Assembly (NCBI RefSeq): GCF_002746455.1
Contig: NZ_NWUW01000018.1
Span: 1-64,000 of the forward strand
Reading direction: 5' to 3'
From: Bacillus fungorum
Lineage (GTDB): Bacteria > Bacillota > Bacilli > Bacillales > Bacillaceae_G
DNA: 64,000 nt
Shown here: piece after piece, positions 18,204-26,546 of the stretch
How the letters are laid out: each line of letters starts with the position of its first letter
Position numbering within the stretch: position 1 is the first letter of the stretch
Translations under genes and position numbers: made by a program
The notes under the pieces: model-generated
Told to the model about the DNA's origin: nothing
What the model saw: only the letters and a program-made list of their open reading frames with translations
Database searches by the model: none

Positions 18204-18768
18204 TTCGCTTTTTAATTCGACTTAATGATTCTGGTGTAATACCAAGATAGCTCGCTAGCTGATATTGCGGGACACGATTGCTTAAATGCGGGCGTTTTTG
18301 TAATAATGCTTTATATCGCTCTTCTGGTGTCGATGAGATAAATAAAGCAAGTTCATCTTGTACTTCACCGAACTTATACTCAATCATTTTTCGCGTCATT
18401 TCTTCTAATTGTGAGTATTTATTATACATGTCCTTTTCACTATGAAGGTTCCCAACAACTACTATACAATCTTCTAAACATGTTAACGTATATGAGGATG
18501 ATTTATCTTGTTTATGATGATTAAAATTTGTGATTGCTTGTTCTTCTGTATAAAAATTAGATGTAACCCCTTTCCCTGTTTCATCTATACAATGTTGCCT
18601 CACACATCCCTTTAATACAAAATAACATTTCGAAGGAACATCTCCTTGCCTTAGGAGCACGGTTCCTTTTTTATATTCTTCAATTTGTAATTCACTGAGA
18701 ATCATTTGCTGCTCTTCTTCGCTTAATATTGTAAATCTATTCATATACTTCTTTAATATCTCTTCCAT
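18196..18768 (-). CDS. Crp/Fnr-family transcriptional regulator
   Basis: The 190-residue protein has a cyclic-nucleotide-binding-like barrel (about residues 15-115, with KKGTVLLRQGDVPSKCYFVLKGCVRQ) and a C-terminal helix-turn-helix (LASYLGITPESLSRIKKR, about 170-187). The barrel has no obvious full cAMP phosphate cassette, as in many Firmicute members. It faces the DUF4386 gene tail to tail. The target is unknown. Confidence 0.85.
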   Translation of the reverse strand: MEEILKKYMNRFTILSEEEQQMILSELQIEEYKKGTVLLRQGDVPSKCYFVLKGCVRQHCIDETGKGVTSNFYTEEQAITNFNHHKQDKSSSYTLTCLEDCIVVVGNLHSEKDMYNKYSQLEEMTRKMIEYKFGEVQDELALFISSTPEERYKALLQKRPHLSNRVPQYQLASYLGITPESLSRIKKRIK

Positions 18769-18805
18769 TTCCCTCCCCCTTCTACGCCCGTATTTCTATA
18801 AAACA

Positions 18806-18833
18806 AAAAGAGAAGTATCACAACTTCTCTTTT
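18806..18833. terminator. Terminator after the EamA gene
   Basis: Perfect 11-base arms AAAAGAGAAGT and ACTTCTCTTTT surround a 6-base loop. On the minus strand the stem continues into T. Confidence 0.85.
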
Positions 18834-18844
18834 CTCTCCTAACA

Positions 18845-19756
18845 TTATAATTCCTGTGTATACGCCGGCTCGTTTACTACATTTTTTGCTGTTCGTTTTT
18901 GTTGCTGTAGTAAGAAAACAGATACACCAAACAATACAAGCACGCTACCGATAATTTGCATTACATTTAATCTTTCCCCGAGTAAGAAGAACGCTAGTAT
19001 AGATGCTCCAACTGGTTCTCCCAAAATACTCATTGAAATTGTTGTTGCATTTACGTAGTTTAATAACCAATTATTAATGACGTGTGACACTGTTGGCACA
19101 ACCGCAAGTAAAAGAAAAACAGTCCAGTCCCACTTCGTATAACCTGTAAAAGGCACTTGCAATACTATATTATAAATCCCCATAAAAATACCTGCGAATG
19201 CAAAAACTGTAAAGCTGTAAATCCAGTGTGATACTTTCTTTACTGTCGTTTGCCCGATAAATAAATAACCGACAACCGCTATTACACTTAAAAAGGATAA
19301 TATATCTCCGTAAATTGCTTGTTCACTTAGCCCTAAATCTCCCCAGCCAATACACATTACGCCTAGTATCGCGATTCCCATTGTCGCAATGGCTGAGTAT
19401 GTTGTTCTTTCTTTAAATAAGAAAAAACCTCCAACTAAAGATACGATTGGTTGAAGCGCTAAAATAATCGTCGAACTAGCAACTGTCGTATGCTTTAAAG
19501 ATTCAAACCATAAAAGAAAATGAAGTGCTAAAAAGAAACCAGATCCAATTAAAAATCCCCAATCTTTTATTTGAATCTTACTAAACTCTTCCCGTTTTTT
19601 CCAAACGATAGGCAGCATAATAAGTACGATAATCCATAATCGGTACATACTTAATATTGAAGATGGTGCTGAGGACATCTTTACAAAAACTGCTGCGAAT
19701 GAAATGGCTATAATGGAAATTGCTAATGGTAGTGCGATTGACCTTTCTTGTTTCAA
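18845..19756 (-). CDS. EamA/DMT-family transporter
   Basis: The 303-residue protein contains two EamA repeats, about ten membrane spans. Features are SFAAVFVKMSSAPSSILSMYR in span 1-2 and ILALQPIVSLVGGFFLFKE closing the first repeat. The second repeat has the matching SMSILGEPVGASILAFFLLGE. The family exports amino acids or other small metabolites; the substrate cannot be read. It is monocistronic and divergent from the yjcH homolog. Confidence 0.85.
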   Translation of the reverse strand: MKQERSIALPLAISIIAISFAAVFVKMSSAPSSILSMYRLWIIVLIMLPIVWKKREEFSKIQIKDWGFLIGSGFFLALHFLLWFESLKHTTVASSTIILALQPIVSLVGGFFLFKERTTYSAIATMGIAILGVMCIGWGDLGLSEQAIYGDILSFLSVIAVVGYLFIGQTTVKKVSHWIYSFTVFAFAGIFMGIYNIVLQVPFTGYTKWDWTVFLLLAVVPTVSHVINNWLLNYVNATTISMSILGEPVGASILAFFLLGERLNVMQIIGSVLVLFGVSVFLLQQQKRTAKNVVNEPAYTQEL

Positions 19757-19959
19757 ATTCCGTCTCCCCTCTCGCCTGTCAAAAATCCCACTTCATTATA
19801 TCCGTTTTCTTTCCTAACTTAAATACTAATTTTTTAGATTCTTCGTACCATTATGGTAAAATAGAAACGAAAGCACCTATTAGTGAATATTTCTTTCTTT
19901 TTCACTACAAGCGTCGCTCTTACAATCATTACAGTAAATTTTTATTTAGGGGGATCTAC

Positions 19960-20691
19960 ATGAATCAAACAATAGGGAGAATTGAAGAGATTTCATTTTA
20001 CAGTGCATCACTTCAAGAAGATGTTACACTTCTCATTTACTTACCAGTAAATTACACACCACTGCACAAACATACAATTGTAATTGCACAAGATGGTAGA
20101 GATTATTTTCAGCTTGGTAAAGCGCACCGTGTAATTGAGCGCCTTCGTGAAACTGAAGAAATTGACCGTACAATTATTGTCGGTATTCCATATAAAAATG
20201 TACACGATCGTAAAGAAAAATATTTCCCAAATGAAGTTAAAAACGCTGCGTATATTCGTTTCCTTGCTCATGAACTTGCACCGTATATCGATGAAAATTA
20301 TCCAACGTACCAAATGGGAAAAGGTCGTGTGCTAATTGGTGATTCCCTTGGCGGAACAGTTTCCTTTATGACTGCACTTATGTATCCGCATACATTTGGT
20401 AAAGTCGTTATGCAATCACCATTTGTGGATGAAACAGTAATGAACTTAACAAAAGACTTCAAAAATCCGGAGGCGCTAGAACTTTATCACGTCATTGGGA
20501 CAAAAGAAACAGCTGTAAAGCGTACGGATGGACAAGTATCTGATTTCGTAAGGCCGAACCGTGAGCTTAATACGCTTCTGACAGATAGAAATTTCATCAC
20601 GCATTACGAGGAGTTTGAAGGTAATCATACGTGGAAGTATTGGCAAACTGATTTACCGAAAGCTTTCTCTCATATGCTATCAATGAAATAA
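19960..20691 (+). CDS. yjcH: Putative esterase, alpha/beta hydrolase (YjcH-like)
   Basis: The 243-residue protein belongs to the esterase D-like group: LLIYLPVNYTP, VIAQDGRDYF, the nucleophile elbow GDSLGG and a late GNHTWKYW with the catalytic His. The ATG at 19960 follows AGGGGGATC; the frame extends further upstream, but that part has no family similarity. The neighbourhood yjcH-yjcG-yjcF-yjcD matches B. subtilis. The substrate is unknown. Confidence 0.83.
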   Translation: MNQTIGRIEEISFYSASLQEDVTLLIYLPVNYTPLHKHTIVIAQDGRDYFQLGKAHRVIERLRETEEIDRTIIVGIPYKNVHDRKEKYFPNEVKNAAYIRFLAHELAPYIDENYPTYQMGKGRVLIGDSLGGTVSFMTALMYPHTFGKVVMQSPFVDETVMNLTKDFKNPEALELYHVIGTKETAVKRTDGQVSDFVRPNRELNTLLTDRNFITHYEEFEGNHTWKYWQTDLPKAFSHMLSMK

Positions 20692-20783
20692 TAGAGAGCA
20701 GTATTCAGAATAATTTGATATAATAGATTAAGAGAGTTATTTTCTCAAAATCTAACTAGACTTACAAAGGGAGGAATTGGAAC

Positions 20784-21302
20784 ATGAAATTAGGCATTGT
20801 AATTTTTCCATCTAAAATGATTCAAGATAAAGCGAACGGATTGCGTAAACGTTATGATCCGCACTACGCATTAGTTCCGCCACATATTACATTGAAAACA
20901 CCCTTTGAGACGCAAGATGATCAACTAGAATCGATTGTCAACGAGTTACATACAATCGCAAGTAAAACGAACCCTTTCACCCTTCATGTTGGAAAAGTTG
21001 GTTCATTCGCACCTGTTAATAATGTTCTTTATTTTAAAGTAGAAAAAACACCTGAACTTACTTTCTTAAATGAGGAAATGCATAGCGGATTCTTTACACA
21101 AGAACGCGAATACGCTTTCGTACCTCATTTAACAATAGGACAAGGCTTATCAGATGCAGAGCATGCTGATGTATTAGGTCGATTACGTATGAAAGATTTC
21201 TATTATGAGCAACCAATTGACCGCTTCCATCTTCTATATCAATTAGAAAATGGAACATGGACTGTACACGAAACATTTCACCTTGGAAAGGGGAACAACT
21301 AA
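20784..21302 (+). CDS. yjcG: YjcG, 2H phosphoesterase superfamily protein
   Basis: The 172-residue protein has the two HxT motifs of the 2',5' RNA ligase / cyclic phosphodiesterase superfamily: HITLKTPF (about residues 34-41) and HLTIGQ (about 115-120). The substrate is unknown. GGGAGG precedes the ATG, and the gene is followed 1 base later by yjcF. Confidence 0.9.
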   Translation: MKLGIVIFPSKMIQDKANGLRKRYDPHYALVPPHITLKTPFETQDDQLESIVNELHTIASKTNPFTLHVGKVGSFAPVNNVLYFKVEKTPELTFLNEEMHSGFFTQEREYAFVPHLTIGQGLSDAEHADVLGRLRMKDFYYEQPIDRFHLLYQLENGTWTVHETFHLGKGNN

Positions 21303-21303
21303 T

Positions 21304-21726
21304 TTGCACGCACAGATCGTACAAACGGACGAACAACTAAGAGATGCATTCTCTGTACGTAAGCAAGTATTTGTGAATGAACAACAAGTTTCTGCCGAAG
21401 AAGAGTATGATGAGTTTGAAGAAACTTCCATACACGTTGTTATATATGATAATGATGTTCCCGTTGGTGCTGGCCGTTTTCGCACCCTTGATGGAATAGG
21501 AAAAATGGAACGCATTTGTGTACTAGCTTCCCATCGTAAAAAAGGCATTGGAAAAATTGTTATGGATGCACTTGAAGCATATGCGAAGGAAAACTCACTA
21601 CCAAAATTGAAGCTGCATGCCCAAACACATGCTGAAGATTTCTATAAGAAACTTGGATATATAACGAATTCTGATGTATTCATGGAAGCAAATATTCCTC
21701 ACATCGTTATGATAAAAGAATTGTAA
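21304..21726 (+). CDS. yjcF: GNAT-family N-acetyltransferase (YjcF-like)
   Basis: A TTG start directly after the yjcG stop gives 140 residues beginning with HAQIVQTDEQL. It is preceded by AAAGGGG 9-10 bases upstream. The GNAT core is visible: VGAGRFR, then MERICVLASHRKKGIGKIVMDALE (acetyl-CoA loop, Q/RxxGxG/A variant RKKGIGK) and HAQTHAEDFYKKLGY. The acceptor substrate is unknown. A longer frame overlaps yjcG and is less likely. Confidence 0.87.
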   Translation: MHAQIVQTDEQLRDAFSVRKQVFVNEQQVSAEEEYDEFEETSIHVVIYDNDVPVGAGRFRTLDGIGKMERICVLASHRKKGIGKIVMDALEAYAKENSLPKLKLHAQTHAEDFYKKLGYITNSDVFMEANIPHIVMIKEL

Positions 21727-21731
21727 TTTGA

Positions 21732-21758
21732 AAACAGGAGGTATCCCCTCCTGTTTTT
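21732..21758 (+). terminator. yjcGF terminator
   Basis: The arms AAACAGGAGG and CCTCCTGTTT surround a 5-base loop and are followed by T. Confidence 0.88.
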
Positions 21759-21826
21759 TTACATTGCTATTTTCTTTTTCTTCCGCTAAAGTTAAATGTT
21801 GATGCTATAGTTTTGAAGGTGAATAT

Positions 21827-23893
21827 ATGACACAAGAAAAATTTTCACAAAAATCATTAACGCACGCTGACATTCCACGTGCAACATATCATATTCCTAA
21901 AACATCTACCCATTTAATTATGGAAGAAGATGCAGATGCGGCATATTTCCGCGCACTCGAACAACAAAATGTATTTTTAAACGAAAAACAATTAGAGGCC
22001 GTGCGAACGACAGAAGGTCCTGTTCTTACATTGGCTGGTGCCGGAAGCGGGAAAACATCTGTTTTAACAACTCGCGTCGGTTATTTAGTAAATGTAAAAC
22101 AAGTTCATCCTAGAAATATTTTATTGCTTACATTTACACAAAAAGCGGCTGAAGAAATCCGAAATCGTGTCGCAAATTTACCAGGTATGAATCATGCAGC
22201 AAGTAGCTACGTTGTTGCTGGTACATTCCACTCTGTCTTTTTAAAATTACTTCGTAGCCAAGGATATAATCAGCAAATTTTAGCAAATGAAAAGCATAAG
22301 CAAATTATGCTCAAGAAAATTTTAAAAGAGTTACGTTTAAAAGACGATTATGATGCTGAAACGATGCTCGCGATGATTTCACTTGAGAAAAACAAGTTGA
22401 ATCGTCCGAAAGATATAAAAGCAAAAACACCCGTTGAACAAGAATTTAAAGAAGTATACGAGCGTTTTGAAGAAGTGAAACAACGATATAATTATATCGA
22501 TTTCGATGACATCTTATTAGAAACATATTATATGTTAGAAAATAATGCTCCTTTGCTTACCCAATTACAACAACGTTTCCACTATATTGAAGTAGATGAG
22601 TTCCAAGATACATCGTATGCACAATATGAAATTGTAAAATTGTTAGCTTCGCCAAGAAATAATTTGTTTATCGCAGGTGATGATGATCAGGCGATCTATG
22701 GTTGGCGAGGAGCAAGTCACCAAATTATTTTATCTTTTCCAAAAGAATTTGATAACACTACGATTATTGCACTTAATACGAATTATCGCTCCAATCCTTT
22801 TATCGTCGGACTTGGAAATGAAGTTATCAAACTAAATCAAGAGCGTTTTGATAAAGAACTATATTCGGTGCGCGAAGAAGGTGTACAACCTTTTTACGCA
22901 AGACCTGCTACGACTCTTGATGAAGCAAATCAAATTTTGCAGCTCATTCAAGAAAAAGTAGATAGCGGTGAACGAAACTATAAAGATTTTTGTTTACTGT
23001 ATCGTACCCATTCTGTAAGCCGTTCGTTACTTGATCAGCTTACCATTCATAAAATCCCGTTTATTAAGCACGGTGCGAGTCAGTCATTTTATGAACATTC
23101 TTTAATTAAACCTGTATTAGATCATTTACGGCTCGTAATTGAACCATTTCGACTAGAATCACTTTCAAATATATTACCAACGATGTACATCGGGCGTGAT
23201 GATTGTATTTCATTTATTGAACGTGAGCAATGGAAATATGGTGAGGGGCGGTTCCCTTCTCTTCTTCATTTCTTACTATTAAATCCAAGCTTAAAACCTT
23301 TTCAAGTGAAAAAGGTAAATGAGCGTATCGATTTTATTAAATTTATAAAAGAATTAGAACCGAAAAAAGCATTAAAAGAAATTATTCATGGGAAAGGAAA
23401 GTATTTAGAGTACTTACAAAGTAACGATCGTTCTTCTTTTACGATGCATAAAGATATACAAGAAGAAATGTTAGAAGAATTAATGGAGTCGGCAAATCGT
23501 TTCACCGATATTCCAGCTTATTTACAATTCATTGATGAAGCAATTCAAGGTCAAAAGGAAATGGAAGCATTAAAAACAATGCTGCAAAAAGATGCTGTTT
23601 CGCTTATGTCTATTCATAACGCAAAAGGCCTTGAATTTCCATGCGTCTTTTTACTTGGAGCGAGCGATGGTATTCTGCCTCATACTTCGTCTTTAAAAGA
23701 TGCAAATGATCGTATTACAGAGACTTCTGAAGCTTTAGAAGAAGAACGCCGACTACTTTATGTCGCAATTACACGTGCAAAAGAAGAATTGTACATTTCC
23801 TCTCCGCAATTTTTCAGAGGAAAAAAATTAGATATATCTCGTTTTTTATATACTGTACGAAAAGATTTACCTGAAAAGACATCCACTAAATAA
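21827..23893 (+). CDS. yjcD: UvrD/PcrA-like superfamily 1 DNA helicase (YjcD)
   Basis: The 688-residue protein has a Walker A LAGAGSGKTS (about residues 67-76), TFTQKAAEEIRNR (motif Ia), DEFQDTS (motif II), DDDQAIYGWRGA (motif III), NYRSN (IV), MSIHNAKGLEF (V) and LLYVAITRAKEEL (VI). It is shorter than PcrA and has an unusual first 45 residues. It probably works in DNA repair or recombination. The position after yjcGF matches B. subtilis yjcD. Confidence 0.92.
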   Translation: MTQEKFSQKSLTHADIPRATYHIPKTSTHLIMEEDADAAYFRALEQQNVFLNEKQLEAVRTTEGPVLTLAGAGSGKTSVLTTRVGYLVNVKQVHPRNILLLTFTQKAAEEIRNRVANLPGMNHAASSYVVAGTFHSVFLKLLRSQGYNQQILANEKHKQIMLKKILKELRLKDDYDAETMLAMISLEKNKLNRPKDIKAKTPVEQEFKEVYERFEEVKQRYNYIDFDDILLETYYMLENNAPLLTQLQQRFHYIEVDEFQDTSYAQYEIVKLLASPRNNLFIAGDDDQAIYGWRGASHQIILSFPKEFDNTTIIALNTNYRSNPFIVGLGNEVIKLNQERFDKELYSVREEGVQPFYARPATTLDEANQILQLIQEKVDSGERNYKDFCLLYRTHSVSRSLLDQLTIHKIPFIKHGASQSFYEHSLIKPVLDHLRLVIEPFRLESLSNILPTMYIGRDDCISFIEREQWKYGEGRFPSLLHFLLLNPSLKPFQVKKVNERIDFIKFIKELEPKKALKEIIHGKGKYLEYLQSNDRSSFTMHKDIQEEMLEELMESANRFTDIPAYLQFIDEAIQGQKEMEALKTMLQKDAVSLMSIHNAKGLEFPCVFLLGASDGILPHTSSLKDANDRITETSEALEEERRLLYVAITRAKEELYISSPQFFRGKKLDISRFLYTVRKDLPEKTSTK

Positions 23894-23908
23894 GGATGTC
23901 TTTTTTTT
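23874..23908 (+). terminator. Terminator overlapping the yjcD stop
   Basis: The arms AAAAGACATCC and GGATGTCTTTT surround the stop codon and are followed by a T run. Confidence 0.85.
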
Positions 23909-23989
23909 ATATTGCATTATGTACATCCCTCCTATATAAATTCCCTGTTTTCATCATGATAATTAACGTAATATCAACCATATCCCACT

Positions 23990-23998
23990 CATATTGTA
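23990..23998 (+). promoter_or_regulatory. Possible sigma-K -10 element of cotY
   Basis: CATATTGTA fits the CATANNNTA consensus and lies 39 bases before the cotY ATG. The -35 AC could not be placed at the usual distance, so this is tentative. Late mother-cell expression is known for this gene family. Confidence 0.4.
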
Positions 23999-24036
23999 AT
24001 AGTGTATGTCAGAACTCACGAGAAGGAGTGAACATA

Positions 24037-24507
24037 ATGAGCTGCAATTGTAACGAAGATAATCAACATGATTTTGATTTCAATTGTGTATCAAATGTCG
24101 TTCGTTTTATACATGAACTGCAAGAATGTGCAACGACAACATGTGGATCTGGTTGCGAAGTTCCATTTTTAGGAGCACATAACACTGCATCAGTAGCAAA
24201 TACACGTCCTTTTATTTTATACACAAAAGCCGGAGAACCATTTAAAGCATTTGCACCAACTGCAAGCCTTACTAGCTGCCAATCTCCAATTTTCCGCGTA
24301 GAAAGTATAGATGATGATGATGATTGTGCTGTATTACGTGTATTAACTGTAGTATTAGGTGATAGCTCCCCTGTACCACCTACTGATGACCCAATTTGTA
24401 CGTTTTTAGCTGTACCAAATGCAAGACTAGTATCAACCTCCACTTGCCTTACTGTTGATTTAAGTTGCTTCTGCGCTATTCAATGCTTACGTGATGTTTC
24501 TATATAA
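24037..24507 (+). CDS. cotY: Exosporium/coat protein CotY
   Basis: The 156-residue Cys-rich protein is almost identical to ExsY encoded at 26028 from CATTTCGSGCE to the end SCFCAIQCLRDVSI. It differs by a longer acidic/His N-terminus (MSCNCNEDNQHDFDF). CotY and ExsY assemble by disulfide cross-linking into the exosporium basal layer, CotY forming the bottle-cap region. The start was set at the ATG after AAGGAGTG. A 24-base-pair hairpin follows the gene. Confidence 0.93.
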   Translation: MSCNCNEDNQHDFDFNCVSNVVRFIHELQECATTTCGSGCEVPFLGAHNTASVANTRPFILYTKAGEPFKAFAPTASLTSCQSPIFRVESIDDDDDCAVLRVLTVVLGDSSPVPPTDDPICTFLAVPNARLVSTSTCLTVDLSCFCAIQCLRDVSI

Positions 24508-24520
24508 AACTAAATACTGA

Positions 24521-24572
24521 TTTAAGCATGGATTGGGTGGCAGAATTATCTGCCACCCAATCCATGCTTAAA
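24521..24572. repeat. 24-bp perfect inverted repeat after cotY, without a T run
   Basis: The arms start TTTAAGCATGGATTGGG and are perfectly complementary over 24 bases around an ATTA loop. No run of T follows on either strand. It may act as a terminator of unusual form or as a 3' stabiliser of a long-lived spore mRNA. Confidence 0.85.
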
Positions 24573-24674
24573 GAGTATGATTATGTAAATTTCTTAAAAT
24601 TGGGAACTTGTCTAGAACATAGAACCTGTCCTTTTCATTAACTGAAAGTAGAAACAGATAAAGGAGTGAAAAAC

Positions 24675-25178
24675 ATGTTCTCTTCTGATTGCGAATTTAC
24701 TAAAATCGATTGCGAGGCAAAACCAGCTAGTACACTACCTGCCTTCGGTTTTGCTTTCAACGCGTCTGCACCTCAGTTCGCTTCACTATTTACACCACTA
24801 TTATTACCTAGCGTAAGTCCAAACCCAAATATTACTGTTCCTGTAATAAATGATACAGTAAGTGTTGGAGATGGCATTCGAATTCTACGAGCTGGTATTT
24901 ATCAAATCAGTTATACATTAACGATTAGTCTTGATAACGTTCCTGCTGCACCAGAAGCTGGTCGTTTCTTCTTATCATTAGGTACGCCAGCTAACATTAT
25001 TCCCGGATCAGGTACAGCGGTTCGTTCTAACGTTATTGGTACTGGTGAAGTAGACGTATCCAGCGGTGTTATTCTTATTAACTTAAACCCTGGTGACTTA
25101 ATTCAAATTGTACCAGTTGAATTAATTGGAACTGTAGACATCCGTGCAGCAGCATTAACAGTTGCACAAATTAGCTAG
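24675..25178 (+). CDS. bxpB: Exosporium protein BxpB (ExsFA)
   Basis: The 167-residue protein begins MFSSDCEFTKIDCEAKPAS and carries a TNF/C1q-like jelly-roll (GDGIRILRAGIYQISYTLTI; GTGEVDVSSGVILINL). BxpB sits in the exosporium basal layer and anchors the BclA trimers through the BclA N-terminal leader; bclA itself lies 10 kb away. The ATG follows AAAGGAG by 8 bases, and the GTG three codons upstream overlaps that site. Confidence 0.94.
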   Translation: MFSSDCEFTKIDCEAKPASTLPAFGFAFNASAPQFASLFTPLLLPSVSPNPNITVPVINDTVSVGDGIRILRAGIYQISYTLTISLDNVPAAPEAGRFFLSLGTPANIIPGSGTAVRSNVIGTGEVDVSSGVILINLNPGDLIQIVPVELIGTVDIRAAALTVAQIS

Positions 25179-25179
25179 T

Positions 25180-25216
25180 AAAAAGCGGTATTTCTAATAC
25201 AGAAATACCGCTTTTT
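25180..25216 (+). terminator. bxpB terminator
   Basis: The 16-base arms AAAAAGCGGTATTTCT and AGAAATACCGCTTTTT are perfect around an AATAC loop. Confidence 0.93.
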
Positions 25217-25229
25217 ATATGTATAATAA

Positions 25230-25257
25230 AAAACACTCACAATAACATGAGTGTTTT
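25230..25257 (-). terminator. Terminator of the Gln-rich small protein gene
   Basis: The arms AAAACACTCA and TGAGTGTTTT overlap the stop codon of the minus-strand gene, with T on the minus strand after the stem. Confidence 0.75.
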
Positions 25258-25441
25258 ATTCTTCATATTGTTTTATTGTGTTCTTCTTTTTCCCACAATT
25301 ACATCCCTTTTTCTTCACAAATCCTTGTTGCTGTAATTGTTCTTGATATGCCTGTTGTTGCGCTTGGTGTTGTTGCTGTATATGATACCATTGCTGCAGG
25401 TCATATGAATTTTGCCTTGGATTATTACTCACAGCAAACAT
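25256..25441 (-). CDS. Small Gln-rich protein with a basic CNCG tail, probably spore-associated
   Basis: The 61-residue protein has a Gln-rich middle (QQQHQAQQQAYQEQLQQQ) and the tail KKKGCNCGKKK. I recognise no named family, but Gln-rich, Cys-tailed, Lys-rich small proteins are common in spore coats, and it sits amid cotY, bxpB and exsY. The start is uncertain: AGAGGAG touches the ATG, and a TTG five codons upstream is possible. A terminator at its stop supports a real gene. Confidence 0.55.
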   Translation of the reverse strand: MFAVSNNPRQNSYDLQQWYHIQQQHQAQQQAYQEQLQQQGFVKKKGCNCGKKKNTIKQYEE

Positions 25442-25542
25442 CTCCTCTACTCTCAATTCTGTCTATTTACTATATGAACAACTTGTTATTTCCGTTCCCT
25501 CATTCTTTTAAACTCCGCTTTTTCTCGTATTATGAAAATATA

Positions 25543-25902
25543 TTATTCTCCCATAAAATATCCTGTAATCGTTTCAATGATTGCGGCTGCACCTGCAATA
25601 GCTAATAATGCAAGTAACGGCTCCGCAACGATAGGAATCCAATTATATAAAACTAGTAAAAAAGCACTAACCCATACACCTGTACACCAATAACAACTTA
25701 ATAATTCACCAATCCACTTTCTTAATCCTTTACCTTTTACTTTTGTAAACGTTGATATACTTCCATCCGGCTCCGTAATCTCTAGCTCATCAATAAACGG
25801 TCTTCGTAAAAAGGCTGTAATTTTATCATAAACGATTAAACGAGTGAGCCTAAAAGCAGCTAACGCGAAAATAAAAAATAAAAGCCAGCTTGTAAACAGC
25901 AT
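25543..25902 (-). CDS. yjcA: DUF1360 sporulation protein (YjcA-like)
   Basis: The 119-residue membrane protein has hydrophobic segments at the N-terminus and in the last 45 residues. The signature RLTRLIVYDKIT and the Cys pair in SCYWCTGVW are typical of DUF1360. B. subtilis YjcA is a sporulation-expressed member. GGAAGGTGG precedes the chosen ATG. It is divergent from exsY, on the opposite strand to the coat genes. Confidence 0.82.
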   Translation of the reverse strand: MLFTSWLLFFIFALAAFRLTRLIVYDKITAFLRRPFIDELEITEPDGSISTFTKVKGKGLRKWIGELLSCYWCTGVWVSAFLLVLYNWIPIVAEPLLALLAIAGAAAIIETITGYFMGE

Positions 25903-25979
25903 GATTCCACCTTCCCTTATCTTCTTTCGCCTATTTAAAAAAAAAGGTCTTGAGATTGTGACCAAATCTCCTCGACTCC

Positions 25980-25988
25980 AATATCTTA
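25980..25988 (+). promoter_or_regulatory. Possible sigma-K -10 element of exsY
   Basis: AATATCTTA matches CATANNNTA except for the first base and lies 39 bases before the exsY ATG, the same distance as the candidate before cotY. Confidence 0.35.
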
Positions 25989-26027
25989 TTAATGTAAATA
26001 CAAACAAGAAGATAAGGAGTGACATTA

Positions 26028-26486
26028 ATGAGTTGTAACGAAAATAAACACCATAGCTCTTCTCATTGTGTAGTTGACGTTGTAAAATTCATCAATGAAT
26101 TACAAGATTGTTCTACAACAACGTGTGGATCTGGTTGTGAAATTCCATTTTTAGGTGCACACAATAGTGCTTCAGTAGCAAATACGCGCCCTTTTATTTT
26201 ATACACAAAAGCTGGAGCACCATTTGAAGCATTTGCACCATCTGCAAACCTTGTTAGCTGCCAATCTCCAATTTTCCGTGTGGAAAGTGTAGATGATGAT
26301 AGCTGTGCTGTGCTACGTGTATTAACTGTTGTATTAGGTGATGGTTCTCCTGTACCACCTGGTGATAATCCAATTTGTACGTTTTTAGCTGTACCAAATG
26401 CAAGATTAGTATCGACATCTACTTGTATTACTGTTGATTTAAGCTGTTTCTGTGCTATCCAGTGCTTACGCGACGTTTCTATCTAA
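26028..26486 (+). CDS. exsY: Exosporium assembly protein ExsY
   Basis: The 152-residue Cys-rich paralog of CotY begins MSCNENKHHSSSHCVVDVV. ExsY is needed to complete the exosporium basal layer beyond the cap. Cysteines are conserved in TTCGSGC, DLSCFCAIQC and the N-terminus. The ATG follows AAGGAGTGACATTA; the upstream GTG is part of this leader. It converges on cotO. Confidence 0.93.
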   Translation: MSCNENKHHSSSHCVVDVVKFINELQDCSTTTCGSGCEIPFLGAHNSASVANTRPFILYTKAGAPFEAFAPSANLVSCQSPIFRVESVDDDSCAVLRVLTVVLGDGSPVPPGDNPICTFLAVPNARLVSTSTCITVDLSCFCAIQCLRDVSI

Positions 26487-26510
26487 TAAGTGAAGTAAAC
26501 TAAAAAACTA

Positions 26511-26540
26511 TTGGGGTGGTAGAAGGTTTCTACCACCTCT
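26511..26540. repeat. Hairpin after exsY, without a T run
   Basis: The arms GGTGGTAGAA and TTCTACCACC face each other around a 3-base loop, between the convergent exsY and cotO genes. Its stem resembles the GGGTGGCAGA part of the hairpin after cotY. Confidence 0.7.
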
Positions 26541-26546
26541 ACATAT

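Noticed and set aside
24063..24443. Long antisense frame within cotY
   Set aside because: It mirrors the biased codon use of cotY; no start signal or family likeness.
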